A stretch of DNA of 64,000 bases from Citrobacter sp. MGH106 (GCF_001037495.1 NZ_KQ089822.1:248001-312000); one strand, 5' to 3'; numbered from the stretch's first letter, positions 10,826-20,482 are shown. Program-made: numbers and translations. Notes: a model not told the origin generated them from the sequence alone.

Positions 10826-10950
10826 TACACTGAATCCTTCAAGCTGCCTCTTTGTTGGCTGCTTTCGTTTACCCCAGTCACGTACTTATGTACGCTCCTG
10901 GGGATTCTCTCAATTGCCGCCTCGATGCATCATGAATGATTAGGTGTAAA
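10826..10950. repeat. Enterobacterial intergenic palindromic repeat
   Basis: The yqhD-dkgA gap contains a long imperfect palindrome. Its core is CCCCAG (10872-10877) pairing with CTGGGG (10898-10903), with inner arms CGTAC/GTACG (10881-10885 and 10890-10894). Flanks such as TTCAAGCTGCC and TTGCCGCCT resemble a roughly 120 bp repeat that I recognise from intergenic regions of many Enterobacteriaceae. I am not sure of its family name. Confidence 0.55.
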
Positions 10951-10957
10951 TTGAGTT

Positions 10958-10977
10958 CACCGGAGCAGGCTCCGGTG
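10958..10977 (-). terminator. Hairpin after yqhD
   Basis: CACCGGAGC and GCTCCGGTG form a perfect nine-base inverted repeat 60 bases beyond the yqhD stop. The minus-strand sequence after it (AACTCAATTTAC) has only a weak T content, so it is at best a partial terminator. Confidence 0.4.
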
Positions 10978-11039
10978 AGGTTTGTGTGACTTAAGTCTGG
11001 ACTAAATGACCAAAAACGAAAGTCAGAGGTGAAAAAAGC

Positions 11040-12203
11040 TTAGCGTGCTGCTTCGTAAATCCGGCGACTGACGTCAAGTGTAATGTCCTGATGTTCGCCC
11101 AGTTTAGTACCACCGTGTGCCTCCAGTTTTTCCAGCAGCGCCGGGATGGAGCTACCATCCAGACCGTAGTCAGACAGACGCGTTGGTACACCCATTTGCT
11201 CGAAGAAACGACGGGTGGCAGCGATGGCAGCATCAATACGCTGGTCATCGGAACCTTCGGTGATATTCCAGATGCGCTCTGCGTACTGCAGTAATTTGGC
11301 TCGCTTGGTATCGCGTTTTTCATTCCACAGTGCAGGCAGGACGATCGCCAGCGTTTGAGCGTGGTCGAGACCGTGCATCGCAGTCAACTCGTGACCCAGC
11401 ATATGGGTTGCCCAGTCCTGCGGTACGCCTGCGCCAATCAGACCATTCAGTGCCTGCGTTGCCGCCCACATGACGTTAGCACGTACGTTGTAGTTTTCTG
11501 GTTCCTGCAACGCTTTCGGACCATCTTCTACCAGCGTAAGCAAAATACCTTCGGCAAAGCGATCCTGAATTTTCCCGTCTACCGGGTACGTCACGTACTG
11601 TTCCACGGTGTGGACAAATGCATCTACCACACCGTTAGCGACCTGACGCGGCGGCAGGGTGTAGGTGTAAACCGGATCCAGTACGGCAAATACAGGCTGT
11701 ACAAACGGGGTCATAAAAGCCAGTTTATCGCCGGTGGTTTTGCGGGAAATCACGGCCCCGGAGTTAGACTCTGAACCGGTTGCTGGTAGCGTCAGTACAG
11801 AGCCCATTGGTACTGCGCTTTTCACGTCGTTACCGCGGGTTTCCAGAATGCGCCATGGGTCGATACCATCAGCGTAATGCGCTGCAGCTGCGATGAATTT
11901 TGTGCCATCCAGTACAGAACCGCCGCCTACAGCCAACAGGAACGTCACTTTCTCATCACGCACAATTTTTACTGCGTTCATCAGGGTTTCATAAGACGGG
12001 TTTGGTTCAATTCCGCCAAACTCAAGTACGTCCAGTCCTTTCAGGGCATCTTGTACCTGCGCCAGAACGCCGGTTTTTTTAACGCTGCCGCCGCCATAGG
12101 TAATTAACACGCGAGCGTCCTGAGGGATTTGATCGCGCAGCTCTGCGATAGCGCCTTTACCGAACAAAATGCGAGTAGGGGTATGTAGATTAAAGTTGTT
12201 CAT
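11040..12203 (-). CDS. yqhD: NADPH-dependent aldehyde reductase YqhD
   Basis: Iron-type alcohol dehydrogenase family, 387 residues as in E. coli. It reduces short-chain and lipid-peroxidation aldehydes (acrolein, malondialdehyde, butanal) with NADPH. The N-terminal nucleotide domain has two glycine-rich turns, YGGGSVKKTG (about residue 37) and VGGGSVLDG (about 93). The metal site is visible as DAFVH (Asp194/His198) and as HELTAMHGLDH (His267, His281). Its divergent neighbour yqhC encodes its known activator. Confidence 0.97.
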   Translation of the reverse strand: MNNFNLHTPTRILFGKGAIAELRDQIPQDARVLITYGGGSVKKTGVLAQVQDALKGLDVLEFGGIEPNPSYETLMNAVKIVRDEKVTFLLAVGGGSVLDGTKFIAAAAHYADGIDPWRILETRGNDVKSAVPMGSVLTLPATGSESNSGAVISRKTTGDKLAFMTPFVQPVFAVLDPVYTYTLPPRQVANGVVDAFVHTVEQYVTYPVDGKIQDRFAEGILLTLVEDGPKALQEPENYNVRANVMWAATQALNGLIGAGVPQDWATHMLGHELTAMHGLDHAQTLAIVLPALWNEKRDTKRAKLLQYAERIWNITEGSDDQRIDAAIAATRRFFEQMGVPTRLSDYGLDGSSIPALLEKLEAHGGTKLGEHQDITLDVSRRIYEAAR

Positions 12204-12381
12204 TGCTCGTTCCCTTATGTGGGTAAAAAAGAGGGCAGGCGAGTGTCTGCCTGATGGTGAACATTGTGGTCGCCAGAAGCGCTCCTCTCAATGCTCATTT
12301 CTGCCAATGTCTTGCCCATTTCTACAGACTGCTGGAGAAAACGGATAAATATGCGCACTATATCAAGGTCGAAAACCGATA

Positions 12382-13296
12382 ATGAAATGGTGCTCTATGA
12401 ACCGTGATGAGATCTGTCTTCTGTTGACAGATAAAGTTAACAAACTGAAAAACAATGAAAATAGATTAAACGAACTACTGCCTGATGTGCGCTTACTGTA
12501 TGGCACTGAGCCGGGACAGCGTACGCCAGTGATGTATCAGCCTGGCATCATATTTCTCTTCTCGGGGCATAAAATCGGTTACATAAACGAACGTGTATTT
12601 CGTTATGACGCCAACGAATACCTGTTACTGACAGTACCTTTACCCTTCGAATGTGAAACTTATGCGACACCGGAGGTTCCGCTGGCCGGTATCCGCCTGA
12701 ATGTTGATATTCTGCAATTGCAGGAGTTGCTGATGGATATTGGTGAGGACGAGTTGTTTCAACCCTCAATGGCGGCAAGCGGAATCAACTCTGCCACGCT
12801 TTCGGACGAGATTCTCTGCGCAGCTGAGCGTTTACTGGATGTAATGGAGCGACCGCTGGACGCGCGCATCCTGGGGAAACAGATCATTCGCGAGATCCTT
12901 TACCATGTGCTGACCGGGCCACGTGGTGGCGCATTACTCGCACTGGTCAGCCGCCAGACGCATTTCAGTTTGATAAGCCGTGTGTTGAAGCGGATTGAGA
13001 ACAAATACACCGAGAACCTCAACGTCGAGCAACTGGCGGCAGAGGCCAATATGAGCGTATCGGCGTTTCATCATAATTTTAAATCGGTAACCAGCACTTC
13101 CCCGCTGCAATATCTGAAGAGTTATCGCCTGCATAAAGCGCGGATGATGATAATTCATGACGGCATGAAAGCCAGTGCGGCGGCGATGCGGGTAGGCTAT
13201 GAGAGTGCATCGCAGTTTAGCCGCGAGTTCAAACGCTACTTTGGTGTGACGCCGGGTGAGGATGCGGCAAGAATTCGAACGATGCAGGGGAGTTGA
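12382..13296 (+). CDS. yqhC: AraC-family transcriptional activator YqhC
   Basis: An aldehyde-responsive activator of yqhD and dkgA. The N-terminal half (about 1-190) is a cupin-like sensor of the AraC_N type, and the C-terminal 100 residues hold two helix-turn-helix units ([20 protein letters not shown], then [20 protein letters not shown]). A start at 12397 (MNRDE, 299 residues) is equally plausible; neither has a strong ribosome-binding site. It is divergent from yqhD with about 180 bases between, where the operator should lie. Confidence 0.94.
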   Translation: MKWCSMNRDEICLLLTDKVNKLKNNENRLNELLPDVRLLYGTEPGQRTPVMYQPGIIFLFSGHKIGYINERVFRYDANEYLLLTVPLPFECETYATPEVPLAGIRLNVDILQLQELLMDIGEDELFQPSMAASGINSATLSDEILCAAERLLDVMERPLDARILGKQIIREILYHVLTGPRGGALLALVSRQTHFSLISRVLKRIENKYTENLNVEQLAAEANMSVSAFHHNFKSVTSTSPLQYLKSYRLHKARMMIIHDGMKASAAAMRVGYESASQFSREFKRYFGVTPGEDAARIRTMQGS

Positions 13297-13316
13297 TTTT
13301 GAGGATGTCGCAGAAG

Positions 13317-13345
13317 CGCCACCCGGTAATGTGTACCGGATGGCG
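13317..13345. repeat. REP-like palindrome
   Basis: Arms CGCCACCCGGTA and TACCGGATGGCG pair with one mismatch around a five-base loop, between the convergent yqhC and yghB. Confidence 0.6.
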
Positions 13346-13356
13346 ATGGCTGTTAC

Positions 13357-14016
13357 TCAGGCACTACAGTATTTTTTTTTAATCACCACAAATAAGGTTC
13401 CCAGCAGACCTGCGGTTAGCAGTGCAATCGGCAGGATCATCAAAAAGGTCATGACCTGGTCTTCATGGCGTTTAACGAACGGGATCATGCTGAGCGCATA
13501 GCCAAAGCTGGTGACGACGCTGACCCACAGCAGACCGCTCAGCCAGTTAAAAAACTGGAATCGACGGTTAGGAAGGCCTGAAATTCCCGCCATCGTAGGC
13601 AGCAAAGTGCGAACAAACGCCAGGAAACGCCCGGCGAGCAGCGCCATTAGTCCATGTTGGTCAAACATACAGGTGGCACGTTGGTGATATTTTTCGGGTA
13701 ATTGTGCCAGCCAGCCTTTTACCGTGCGCGTGTTGCCCAGCCAGCGTCCCTGAATGTAGCTCAACCAGCAGCCCAGACTGGCTGCAGCTGTCAGAATAGC
13801 GATGGTGGGTAAAAAGCTCATCACGTCCTGTGCAATCAGTGCCCCTGCCAGCAACAGCAGGCTGTCTCCGGGTAAAAAGGAGGCAGGCAGCAGGCCGTTT
13901 TCTAAAAACAGTGTGGCAAACATTACAAAGTACACAACGCTCACAACGTGCGGATCTGCCAGCGCGGCAAAATCGTGTTGCCAGAGCGCGGAGATAATAT
14001 CTTGAATGACGACCAT
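13357..14016 (-). CDS. yghB: DedA-family membrane protein YghB
   Basis: A 219-residue inner-membrane protein of the DedA/VTT family, partly redundant with YqjA in E. coli and needed for normal division, proton-motive force homeostasis and Tat export. The family motif [20 protein letters not shown] (about residue 38) carries the conserved acidic residues. The essential arginines lie in [16 protein letters not shown] (about 130). The open frame extends 43 codons further upstream, but the ATG at 14016 has an AGGAAAG site and gives the family length. Confidence 0.96.
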   Translation of the reverse strand: MVVIQDIISALWQHDFAALADPHVVSVVYFVMFATLFLENGLLPASFLPGDSLLLLAGALIAQDVMSFLPTIAILTAAASLGCWLSYIQGRWLGNTRTVKGWLAQLPEKYHQRATCMFDQHGLMALLAGRFLAFVRTLLPTMAGISGLPNRRFQFFNWLSGLLWVSVVTSFGYALSMIPFVKRHEDQVMTFLMILPIALLTAGLLGTLFVVIKKKYCSA

Positions 14017-14147
14017 GAACTTTCCTGTGGAACAGCGTTTATGAGTGGATTGTACTCCTGAATTGTCCGGGATGCCTTGATCCCGGACGCAACAATTGCA
14101 GACTTTTCCACCAGAAGTGTCTGCATATATGTCCATCTGCGGCAATG

Positions 14148-15335
14148 TTACTCGATTCGGGCAAATCCTGCGGCTAAATCCACAATCAGATCATCAACAT
14201 TCTCTAAACCGATGTGTAAACGAATGAGTGTCCCGCTGAAGTCCACTTCTCCTTCCGGACGGATTGCCGCAATGTGTTCAGGTTGATTCGCCAGAATCAG
14301 TGATTCAAACCCCCCCCAGGAGTAAGCCATGCTGAACAGGCTAAAGTGGTCAAGATATGCCGCCAGCTCTTCATTATTCAGTTTTTTATTCAACACGAAT
14401 GAGAACAGTCCACTGCTGCCCGTGAAATCACGTTTCCAGAATTCGTGGCCTTTGCTGCCCGGTAGCGCAGGGTGATTTACGCGGGCAACCTGCGGATGGC
14501 TTGCCAGCCACTCGGCAACTTTTAAACTGCTTTCATGATGTTGGCGCAGGCGAACGCCCAGGGTACGTAATCCACGGCTGGTCATATAGGCGGTATCTGC
14601 ATCCAGCATTTGTCCCATCAGATAAGCGTTCTCGCGCAGTTGATCCCAGCAACGGGAATTTGCCACCGCCGTACCGACCATCGCATCGGAATGGCCAATC
14701 AGGTATTTGGTGCCAGCCTGAATCGAGATATCGATACCAAAATCCAATGCCTTGAACAGTACTCCGGCAGCCCAGGTGTTATCGATCATAATGATTGCGT
14801 CAGGTGCAGCGCTTCTGACCGCGGCAACGATGGCCGGAACATCATGCACCTCCATCGTGACTGAGCCGGGTGACTCCAGAAATACGACTTTGGTGTTCGG
14901 CCGGATGTGTTTCACAATATCGGCGCCCACCAGCGGATCGAACCAGCCGGTTGTGACGCCGAGCTTGCCGAGAATTTTGGTGCAGAAATCCTGGCTTGGT
15001 TCATAGGCCGTGTTCGTCATCAGCACATGGTCGCCTTGTTCAACAAAGGCCAGAATTGTGTTGGCGACGGCTGCTGCACCGCATGGGAAAAGGGCACATC
15101 CCGCACCGCCTTCCAGTTCACACATTGCTTCCTGTAGTGAAAAATGTGTCAGCGTTCCACGACGACCATAGAAAAGAGCGCCGTTAGCACGGTTGTGCGT
15201 AGCCTGTTTTTTTGCCTCAACGGACTCAAACACCAGCGAAGAAGCGCGCTGGATCACGCTATTAACTGAGCCCAGCGTGTACTTTTTACTGCGCCCTGCC
15301 TGAACAAGTTTGGTCTCAAGATGCTTGTCTGCCAT
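14148..15335 (-). CDS. metC: Cystathionine beta-lyase
   Basis: A PLP enzyme (395 residues) that cleaves cystathionine to homocysteine, pyruvate and ammonia in methionine synthesis. The PLP lysine is in [14 protein letters not shown] (about residue 210), with the Cys/Met-metabolism family motif around it. It is divergent from exbB. Two adjacent MetJ-type boxes lie 19 bases before the start codon, which explains methionine repression. Confidence 0.97.
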   Translation of the reverse strand: MADKHLETKLVQAGRSKKYTLGSVNSVIQRASSLVFESVEAKKQATHNRANGALFYGRRGTLTHFSLQEAMCELEGGAGCALFPCGAAAVANTILAFVEQGDHVLMTNTAYEPSQDFCTKILGKLGVTTGWFDPLVGADIVKHIRPNTKVVFLESPGSVTMEVHDVPAIVAAVRSAAPDAIIMIDNTWAAGVLFKALDFGIDISIQAGTKYLIGHSDAMVGTAVANSRCWDQLRENAYLMGQMLDADTAYMTSRGLRTLGVRLRQHHESSLKVAEWLASHPQVARVNHPALPGSKGHEFWKRDFTGSSGLFSFVLNKKLNNEELAAYLDHFSLFSMAYSWGGFESLILANQPEHIAAIRPEGEVDFSGTLIRLHIGLENVDDLIVDLAAGFARIE

Positions 15336-15353
15336 GTTTTAATACCTGTTTTT

Positions 15354-15369
15354 ATACGTCTGGATGTCT
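15354..15369 (-). promoter_or_regulatory. MetJ operator (tandem met boxes)
   Basis: On the minus strand the sequence reads AGACATCC followed directly by AGACGTAT. These are two eight-base boxes close to the met-box consensus AGACGTCT, in the tandem arrangement MetJ needs, just upstream of metC. Confidence 0.8.
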
Positions 15370-15503
15370 AAACTAGCATGGATCCAGCATCATGCACCCT
15401 GCACGGCGGTCATAAAGTAGAAAATAATCTCAAAATGATTCTGGTGACTTTTTTACTGCGTAAGCGCAAGGAAAAGAAACCAAAGGTGCGGCACTATGTA
15501 AAT

Positions 15504-15522
15504 AGTAATGAGAACGACTATC
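15504..15522 (+). promoter_or_regulatory. Fur box upstream of exbB
   Basis: AGTAATGAGAACGACTATC matches the 19-base Fur consensus GATAATGATAATCATTATC at 13 positions. It lies about 65 bases before exbB, as expected for an iron-repressed TonB-system operon. Confidence 0.7.
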
Positions 15523-15585
15523 AATTCGACGTCGTTTTGATATGATTACGCTCAGATTTTGTGATTTGCGTCCTGGAGATACAGA

Positions 15586-16320
15586 GTGGGTAATAATTTG
15601 ATGCAGACGGACCTTTCCGTCTGGGGTATGTATCAGCACGCCGATATCGTGGTTAAGTGCGTGATGATTGGGCTGATTTTGGCATCAGTGGTCACCTGGG
15701 CTATCTTCTTTAGCAAGAGCCTTGAGTTCTTTACACAGAAGCGCCGCCTTAAGCGTGAACAGCAAATGCTGGCTGAAGCCCGCTCTTTAGATCAGGCAAG
15801 TGAGATTGCCGCTGGATTTGATACCAAAAGCCTGGGCTCACTGCTAATTAACGAAGCACAGAACGAGCTGGAACTGTCAGAAGGCAGTGATGACAACGAA
15901 GGGATCAAAGAGCGTACCGGATTCCGCCTTGAGCGTCGTGTCGCCGCAGTCGGCCGTCAGATGGGCCGCGGTAATGGATACCTGGCGACCATCGGGGCCA
16001 TTTCTCCGTTTGTGGGGCTATTCGGTACGGTATGGGGCATCATGAATAGCTTCATCGGTATTGCTCAAACTCAAACGACTAACCTGGCCGTTGTTGCACC
16101 GGGTATTGCAGAAGCTCTGCTAGCGACTGCAATTGGTCTGGTAGCGGCAATTCCTGCGGTTGTTATCTACAACATCTTCGCACGTCAGATAGGCAGCTAC
16201 AAAGCTATGCTGGGTGATGTCGCGGCACAGGTGTTGTTGCTGCAAAGTCGCGATCTGGACCTGAGCGCAAGCGCTGCTGCTCATCCGGTACGTGCTGCGC
16301 AGAAATTACGTGTAGGATAA
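15586..16320 (+). CDS. exbB: TonB-system biopolymer transport protein ExbB
   Basis: An inner-membrane subunit of the ExbB-ExbD-TonB complex that passes proton-motive force to outer-membrane siderophore and cobalamin receptors. It has 244 residues, the E. coli length, starting at GTG with TGGAGAT upstream. Three membrane segments are visible (about 24-44, 132-152 and 178-198), with the conserved ISPFVGLFGTVWGIM pore motif. exbD follows six bases later. A Fur box precedes the gene. Confidence 0.97.
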   Translation: MGNNLMQTDLSVWGMYQHADIVVKCVMIGLILASVVTWAIFFSKSLEFFTQKRRLKREQQMLAEARSLDQASEIAAGFDTKSLGSLLINEAQNELELSEGSDDNEGIKERTGFRLERRVAAVGRQMGRGNGYLATIGAISPFVGLFGTVWGIMNSFIGIAQTQTTNLAVVAPGIAEALLATAIGLVAAIPAVVIYNIFARQIGSYKAMLGDVAAQVLLLQSRDLDLSASAAAHPVRAAQKLRVG

Positions 16321-16326
16321 TGTTCC

Positions 16327-16752
16327 ATGGCAATGAGCTTTAATGAAAACCTGGACGATAACGGTGAAATGCACGAAATAAACGTGACGCCGTTTATCGA
16401 CGTGATGTTGGTTTTGTTGATCATTTTTATGGTGGCAGCGCCATTGGCAACTGTGGATGTGAAGGTGAATCTCCCTGCATCCACCAGTACGCCGCAACCG
16501 CGTCCGGAGAAACCGGTTTACCTGTCAGTGAAAGCCGATAACACCATGTTCATCGGTAACGAGCAGGTGACGGATGAAACCATGATTAGCGAGCTGAACG
16601 CGCTGACGGAAGGGAAGAAAGATACCACTATCTTCTTCCGTGCTGATAAGACCGTCGACTATGAAACCATGATGAAAGTAATGGATACGCTGCACCAGGC
16701 AGGGTTCCTGAAGATTGGTTTGGTTGGTGAAGAGGTTGTGAAAGCAAAATAA
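16327..16752 (+). CDS. exbD: TonB-system biopolymer transport protein ExbD
   Basis: 141 residues with one N-terminal membrane helix and a periplasmic domain. The essential protonatable aspartate lies in NVTPFIDVMLVLLIIFMV (Asp25). It is co-transcribed with exbB. A REP-like palindrome follows the stop. Confidence 0.97.
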   Translation: MAMSFNENLDDNGEMHEINVTPFIDVMLVLLIIFMVAAPLATVDVKVNLPASTSTPQPRPEKPVYLSVKADNTMFIGNEQVTDETMISELNALTEGKKDTTIFFRADKTVDYETMMKVMDTLHQAGFLKIGLVGEEVVKAK

Positions 16753-16762
16753 CCTCTTTGTT

Positions 16763-16791
16763 GCCGGGTGATGCTGTTAGCCTTACCCGGC
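16763..16791. repeat. REP-like palindrome
   Basis: GCCGGGT and ACCCGGC arms are spaced 15 bases apart, downstream of exbD. Confidence 0.6.
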
Positions 16792-16831
16792 CTTCCACTT
16801 CCGCGTTTTCTTCCCCCGTTATCACCTTGGA

Positions 16832-17239
16832 CTATCTGTCTTCGTCCAATGCGACTGTAGTGATTCTGGTCGCTTCGTAGTTCCCCTCTGACAGCTTGCG
16901 TGTCAGGCGTAATGTGGCTGTTTCGCGAGCGAGTATATGTTGATATGTGCTTTCCAGGCGTGCCAAGATTTTGTCGCGCAACTCTGGTTGCCGGGCAATG
17001 ATGGCTTCAATAGCGGCCCCGTAGATCTCTTCTTTAGCCTGCAGGGCATAGATTTCACGGCGATTTTGCCATTTCATACGTACCAGCGCTGCGGGTATTG
17101 AGACCATATCCTGAGCTACGCTTTCCAGTGTCGCGTTCTTATTGGCAATTAACACCGCCAGATTTTGCTTTAAGACAAACTCATCACTTTTATGGTTATC
17201 TAAAGCTAAATAAACATTATTATCCTCAACATCTTTCAT
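16832..17239 (-). CDS. Uncharacterised protein, second gene of a coupled pair
   Basis: I do not recognise this 135-residue protein. It has no signal peptide or membrane segment, is charged and predicted mostly helical, with a long arginine/glutamate-rich helix (about residues 55-125) that could form a coiled coil. Its ATG lies one base after the stop of the upstream gene (17241-17645), so the two are probably translationally coupled and their products may interact. It sits where E. coli carries other genes (yghA/yqhA area). Confidence 0.7.
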   Translation of the reverse strand: MKDVEDNNVYLALDNHKSDEFVLKQNLAVLIANKNATLESVAQDMVSIPAALVRMKWQNRREIYALQAKEEIYGAAIEAIIARQPELRDKILARLESTYQHILARETATLRLTRKLSEGNYEATRITTVALDEDR

Positions 17240-17240
17240 C

Positions 17241-17645
17241 TTATTTTTCTACCAGAGAATAAAAAATGGGGGCGTCGGTTTCACGAGTAATTAAATTAAG
17301 CCAAATTTTATTGCCATGTTCATTTATCATGTTCGTTTTTTGAGTCAGAATTTCACTTAATTCTTGAGAGTTAATGTCACCCTCTGCCTGTAAGGCATTT
17401 AGCAAGCGCGTGAACGATTCAATTTTTGCTACGTGAAAAAGGCGTTCTTTTAAATGACGATCGCGCTCTTCAAACAGCATATTTCGTGACTGTCCGGTCG
17501 CTGCGGAACTGATCAAAATATCTTTTTCATAATCGTTTAACGTAATCTTTCCCTGAGTCAAATTTTCACTATTTTCTGTGGTGCTGGTATTGCTCGGGGA
17601 AGTGGATAAATGAAAGTGAGAGGGAACAAGATGCTCGGGAAGCAT
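17241..17645 (-). CDS. Uncharacterised protein, first gene of a coupled pair
   Basis: I do not recognise this 134-residue protein. The first 30 residues are rich in Ser/Thr/Asn and probably disordered; the rest is charged and helical (for example ERDRHLKERLFHVAKIESF). There is no membrane segment. The coding sequence is visibly more AT-rich than exbBD, which suggests later acquisition. It is divergent from the membrane-anchored gene at 17750, with a shared upstream region of about 100 bases. Confidence 0.7.
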   Translation of the reverse strand: MLPEHLVPSHFHLSTSPSNTSTTENSENLTQGKITLNDYEKDILISSAATGQSRNMLFEERDRHLKERLFHVAKIESFTRLLNALQAEGDINSQELSEILTQKTNMINEHGNKIWLNLITRETDAPIFYSLVEK

Positions 17646-17749
17646 GTTGATATATCCTTTGCTGCCAATGATAGGATGTTTTTAATAAGATAGGCCGCGT
17701 TGACAATAACATGGGGTAAATTTAAAATCAAAAAAAACGGAGCCTGCAT

Positions 17750-18253
17750 ATGAACAGTATATTTTATTCTGTTATTACCCTGCTATTACTTACCTGCGGT
17801 GTACTTTTTCTGATGCGTAGTACAAATAAAAACCGATATGCAGAGGATTTTACATCAGCAAACCAACCAGAAATACTAAGCAAAGAAGAGGGTGAAGATC
17901 ATTTTGCGGTACTGATGAATTCGATCACCCCAGTATGGTACTGGCGGGTTAACCACGAATATATTGATTTTATTCACTCGACGATAAAACGGATGACAAT
18001 GGTGGAATTGAATGAAACTCCTGGGCTATTTGACTCACAGCGACGCTGTAGCGATCTCAACTCTGCGGTGTATAAATATTACGACAACATCAAAAAACGC
18101 TGTCTGAGTGGGGAGAAAGTACCACATGCCGATCTGGACGTGCTCAATTTGCGACAATGCTTCAGGGAGTTCAGTCTGGAAGCCTACCCCACACTCGTCG
18201 CGCTGGTATGGCCGGAGTACCAGCGTCCGCAGATCAAAGCGGAAGAGATTTGA
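17750..18253 (+). CDS. Uncharacterised N-terminally membrane-anchored protein
   Basis: This 167-residue protein has one hydrophobic segment (about residues 3-22, ending LMRS) and then a soluble domain rich in Trp, Tyr and charged residues (for example PVWYWRVNHEYIDF). The gene is preceded by GGAG about ten bases upstream and is divergent from the coupled pair on the other strand. No family is recognised. The orientation of the soluble domain is uncertain, because the RSTNKNR stretch after the helix would favour a cytoplasmic domain. Confidence 0.7.
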   Translation: MNSIFYSVITLLLLTCGVLFLMRSTNKNRYAEDFTSANQPEILSKEEGEDHFAVLMNSITPVWYWRVNHEYIDFIHSTIKRMTMVELNETPGLFDSQRRCSDLNSAVYKYYDNIKKRCLSGEKVPHADLDVLNLRQCFREFSLEAYPTLVALVWPEYQRPQIKAEEI

Positions 18254-18358
18254 GGCGTCTGTTATTTCAGTACTGTACTACATCATCATGCCTCTGAACT
18301 TTGTGCTCTCGGTAGTTGTGATGACCAGCTGATACGACATAAGTACTGAAACATTCTG

Positions 18359-18386
18359 GCCGGGGCCGGCAACGCCGCCACCCGGC
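18359..18386. repeat. REP-like palindrome
   Basis: GCCGGG and CCCGGC arms enclose a GC-rich core downstream of gpr and of the convergent gene at 17750. Confidence 0.45.
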
Positions 18387-18402
18387 ACAGTATTAAAGAC
18401 GA

Positions 18403-19443
18403 TTATTTGTCTGATGACGCCTGCCACAGATTAAGCTGACCATCGGCGACGTGTTTATCAATCTGCGCCAGCTCTTCTACACTGAATGTCAGATTGCTTA
18501 ATGCCTGAACGTTTTCTTCCAGTTGTTCAGGTCGGCTGGCACCGATTAATACTGATGTCACCCGGTTATCTTTCAGTAACCAGCTCAACGCCATCTGCGC
18601 CATTGACTGTCCGCGTTGTTGCGCCATTTCGTTCAGCAAGCGCAGGCTGTTAATATTCGCCTCCGACAGCATTTTTTCCGTCAGTCCACGAACCTTTTTC
18701 CCTTCACGCTGCATGCGCGAACCTTCCGGAATGCCGTTGAGATATTTCCCCGTCAGTAATCCCTGGGCCAGTGGCGTAAAAGCTATGCAGCCCATGCCGT
18801 TGGATTCCAGCGTATCGAGCAAACCACTGCTGTCTACCCAGCGGTTAAGCAGGTTGTAGGAGGGTTGGTGGATCAGCAGCGGAATTTTCCATTCCCGCAG
18901 CAGCTCTGCCATTTTTTGTGTTCGTTCGGGCGAATAGGATGAAATACCGACATACAGCGCTTTGCCACTTTGCACGGCATGGGCCAGCGCAGCAGCGGTC
19001 TCTTCCATTGGCGTGTTTTCATCCACGCGGTGAGAATAGAATATATCAACGTAATCAAGTCCCATCCGTTTCAGGCTTTGGTCAAGGCTGGCAAGCAGGT
19101 ACTTGCGCGATCCGCCCGAACCGTATGGTCCCGGCCACATGTCATAGCCTGCTTTGGTGGAGATGATCAATTCATCACGATACTGAGCAAAATCTTCGCG
19201 CAGTAATCGGCCAAAATTCTCTTCCGCGCTACCCGGAGGCGGCCCGTAGTTATTGGCTAAATCAAAATGGGTGATCCCCAGATCAAATGCTTTGCGCAGC
19301 AGGGCACGCTGTGAATCCAGTGCTTGAACGTGTCCAAAACTATGCCATAAACCCAGCGACAACGCGGGTAAGCGCAAACCGCTACGGCCACAGTAGCGAT
19401 AGAGCATCTGCTCATAACGTTCAGTATTGGCAAACCAGGCCAT
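18403..19443 (-). CDS. gpr: L-glyceraldehyde 3-phosphate reductase
   Basis: An aldo-keto reductase of the AKR14 type (YghZ), 346 residues as in E. coli, that reduces L-glyceraldehyde 3-phosphate and methylglyoxal with NADPH. Catalytic residues lie in HFDLANNYGPP (Asp, Tyr), ISTKAGYDMWPG (Lys) and IFYSHRVDE (His). The C-terminal cofactor motif is VLIGASRPEQLEENV. It is divergent from yghX. Confidence 0.95.
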   Translation of the reverse strand: MAWFANTERYEQMLYRYCGRSGLRLPALSLGLWHSFGHVQALDSQRALLRKAFDLGITHFDLANNYGPPPGSAEENFGRLLREDFAQYRDELIISTKAGYDMWPGPYGSGGSRKYLLASLDQSLKRMGLDYVDIFYSHRVDENTPMEETAAALAHAVQSGKALYVGISSYSPERTQKMAELLREWKIPLLIHQPSYNLLNRWVDSSGLLDTLESNGMGCIAFTPLAQGLLTGKYLNGIPEGSRMQREGKKVRGLTEKMLSEANINSLRLLNEMAQQRGQSMAQMALSWLLKDNRVTSVLIGASRPEQLEENVQALSNLTFSVEELAQIDKHVADGQLNLWQASSDK

Positions 19444-19597
19444 GAGATCTCCTTAGTGCAGGTGAATTTCGAAACAACGTTTCTATTCTAGCGGGTTAGC
19501 GATGAATATCCCGTTCACAAGTCACATTGGGATGAAAAACTGGGCAAAAACAGGCCGCTGTGCTTTGCTTAAAAAAACATCATGCAGGAGTGGAACT

Positions 19598-20482
19598 ATG
19601 CCGCGTTTGACAGCCAAAGACTTTCCACAGGAGCTACTCAATTACTATGACTATTATGCTCACGGTAAAATATCTAAACGAGAGTTCCTCAATATAGCGG
19701 CGAAATATGCAGTTGGCGGCATGACGGCGCTGGCATTATTTAATTTGTTGAAACCGAATTATGCCCAGGCGGTGCAGGTGGAATTTACCGATCCCGATAT
19801 TCTGGCAGAGTACATTACCTACCCGTCACCTGAAGGGCACGGCGATGTGCGGGCTTATCTGGTTAAGCCTGTGAAAGTGTCGGGGAAAATACCTGCGGTC
19901 ATTGTTGTACATGAGAATCGTGGGTTGAATCCGTATATTGAGGATGTCGCCCGGCGGGTGGCTAAAGCTGGCTATATGGCACTCGCACCGGATGGATTAA
20001 GTTCAGTAGGGGGCTATCCGGGGAATGATGATAAAGGCCGGGAATTACAGCAACAGGTTGATCCTGTTAAGTTGATGAACGATTTTTTTGCCGCAGTTGA
20101 ATTTATGCAGCGTTATCCGACAGCGACGGGGAAGGTCGGCATAACCGGATTTTGCTACGGAGGTGGCGTATCAAATGCAGCGGCTGTCACCTTTCCTGAA
20201 CTGGCCTGTGCCGTTCCCTTTTATGGGCGGCAGGTGCCTGCGTCAGATGTCCCTAAAATCAATGCACCTTTGTTATTACACTATGCAGCATTAGATGAGC
20301 GTATTAATGAAGGCTGGCCAGCTTATGAAGAAGCGCTGAAGGCCAATAAGAAAGTCTATGAAGCATTTATCTATCCTGGGGTTAATCATGGTTTTCACAA
20401 TGATTCAACGCCGCGTTATGATAAAGCCGCTGCCGATTTAGCCTGGGAGCGGACTATCTCATGGTTTAAAAAATATTTATAA
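19598..20482 (+). CDS. yghX: Dienelactone hydrolase family protein YghX
   Basis: An alpha/beta hydrolase of the dienelactone hydrolase type (294 residues), substrate unknown. The nucleophile elbow is GITGFCYGGG (Cys), the acid is probably in HYAALDERIN, and the catalytic His is in GVNHGFHND. The N-terminus carries a Tat-like signal with a KR pair (SKREFL) followed by a hydrophobic run, so it may be exported. The frame is open for 32 more codons upstream, but the ATG at 19598 has an AGGAG site. The gene is intact here, whereas the K-12 copy is annotated as a pseudogene. Confidence 0.9.
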   Translation: MPRLTAKDFPQELLNYYDYYAHGKISKREFLNIAAKYAVGGMTALALFNLLKPNYAQAVQVEFTDPDILAEYITYPSPEGHGDVRAYLVKPVKVSGKIPAVIVVHENRGLNPYIEDVARRVAKAGYMALAPDGLSSVGGYPGNDDKGRELQQQVDPVKLMNDFFAAVEFMQRYPTATGKVGITGFCYGGGVSNAAAVTFPELACAVPFYGRQVPASDVPKINAPLLLHYAALDERINEGWPAYEEALKANKKVYEAFIYPGVNHGFHNDSTPRYDKAAADLAWERTISWFKKYL

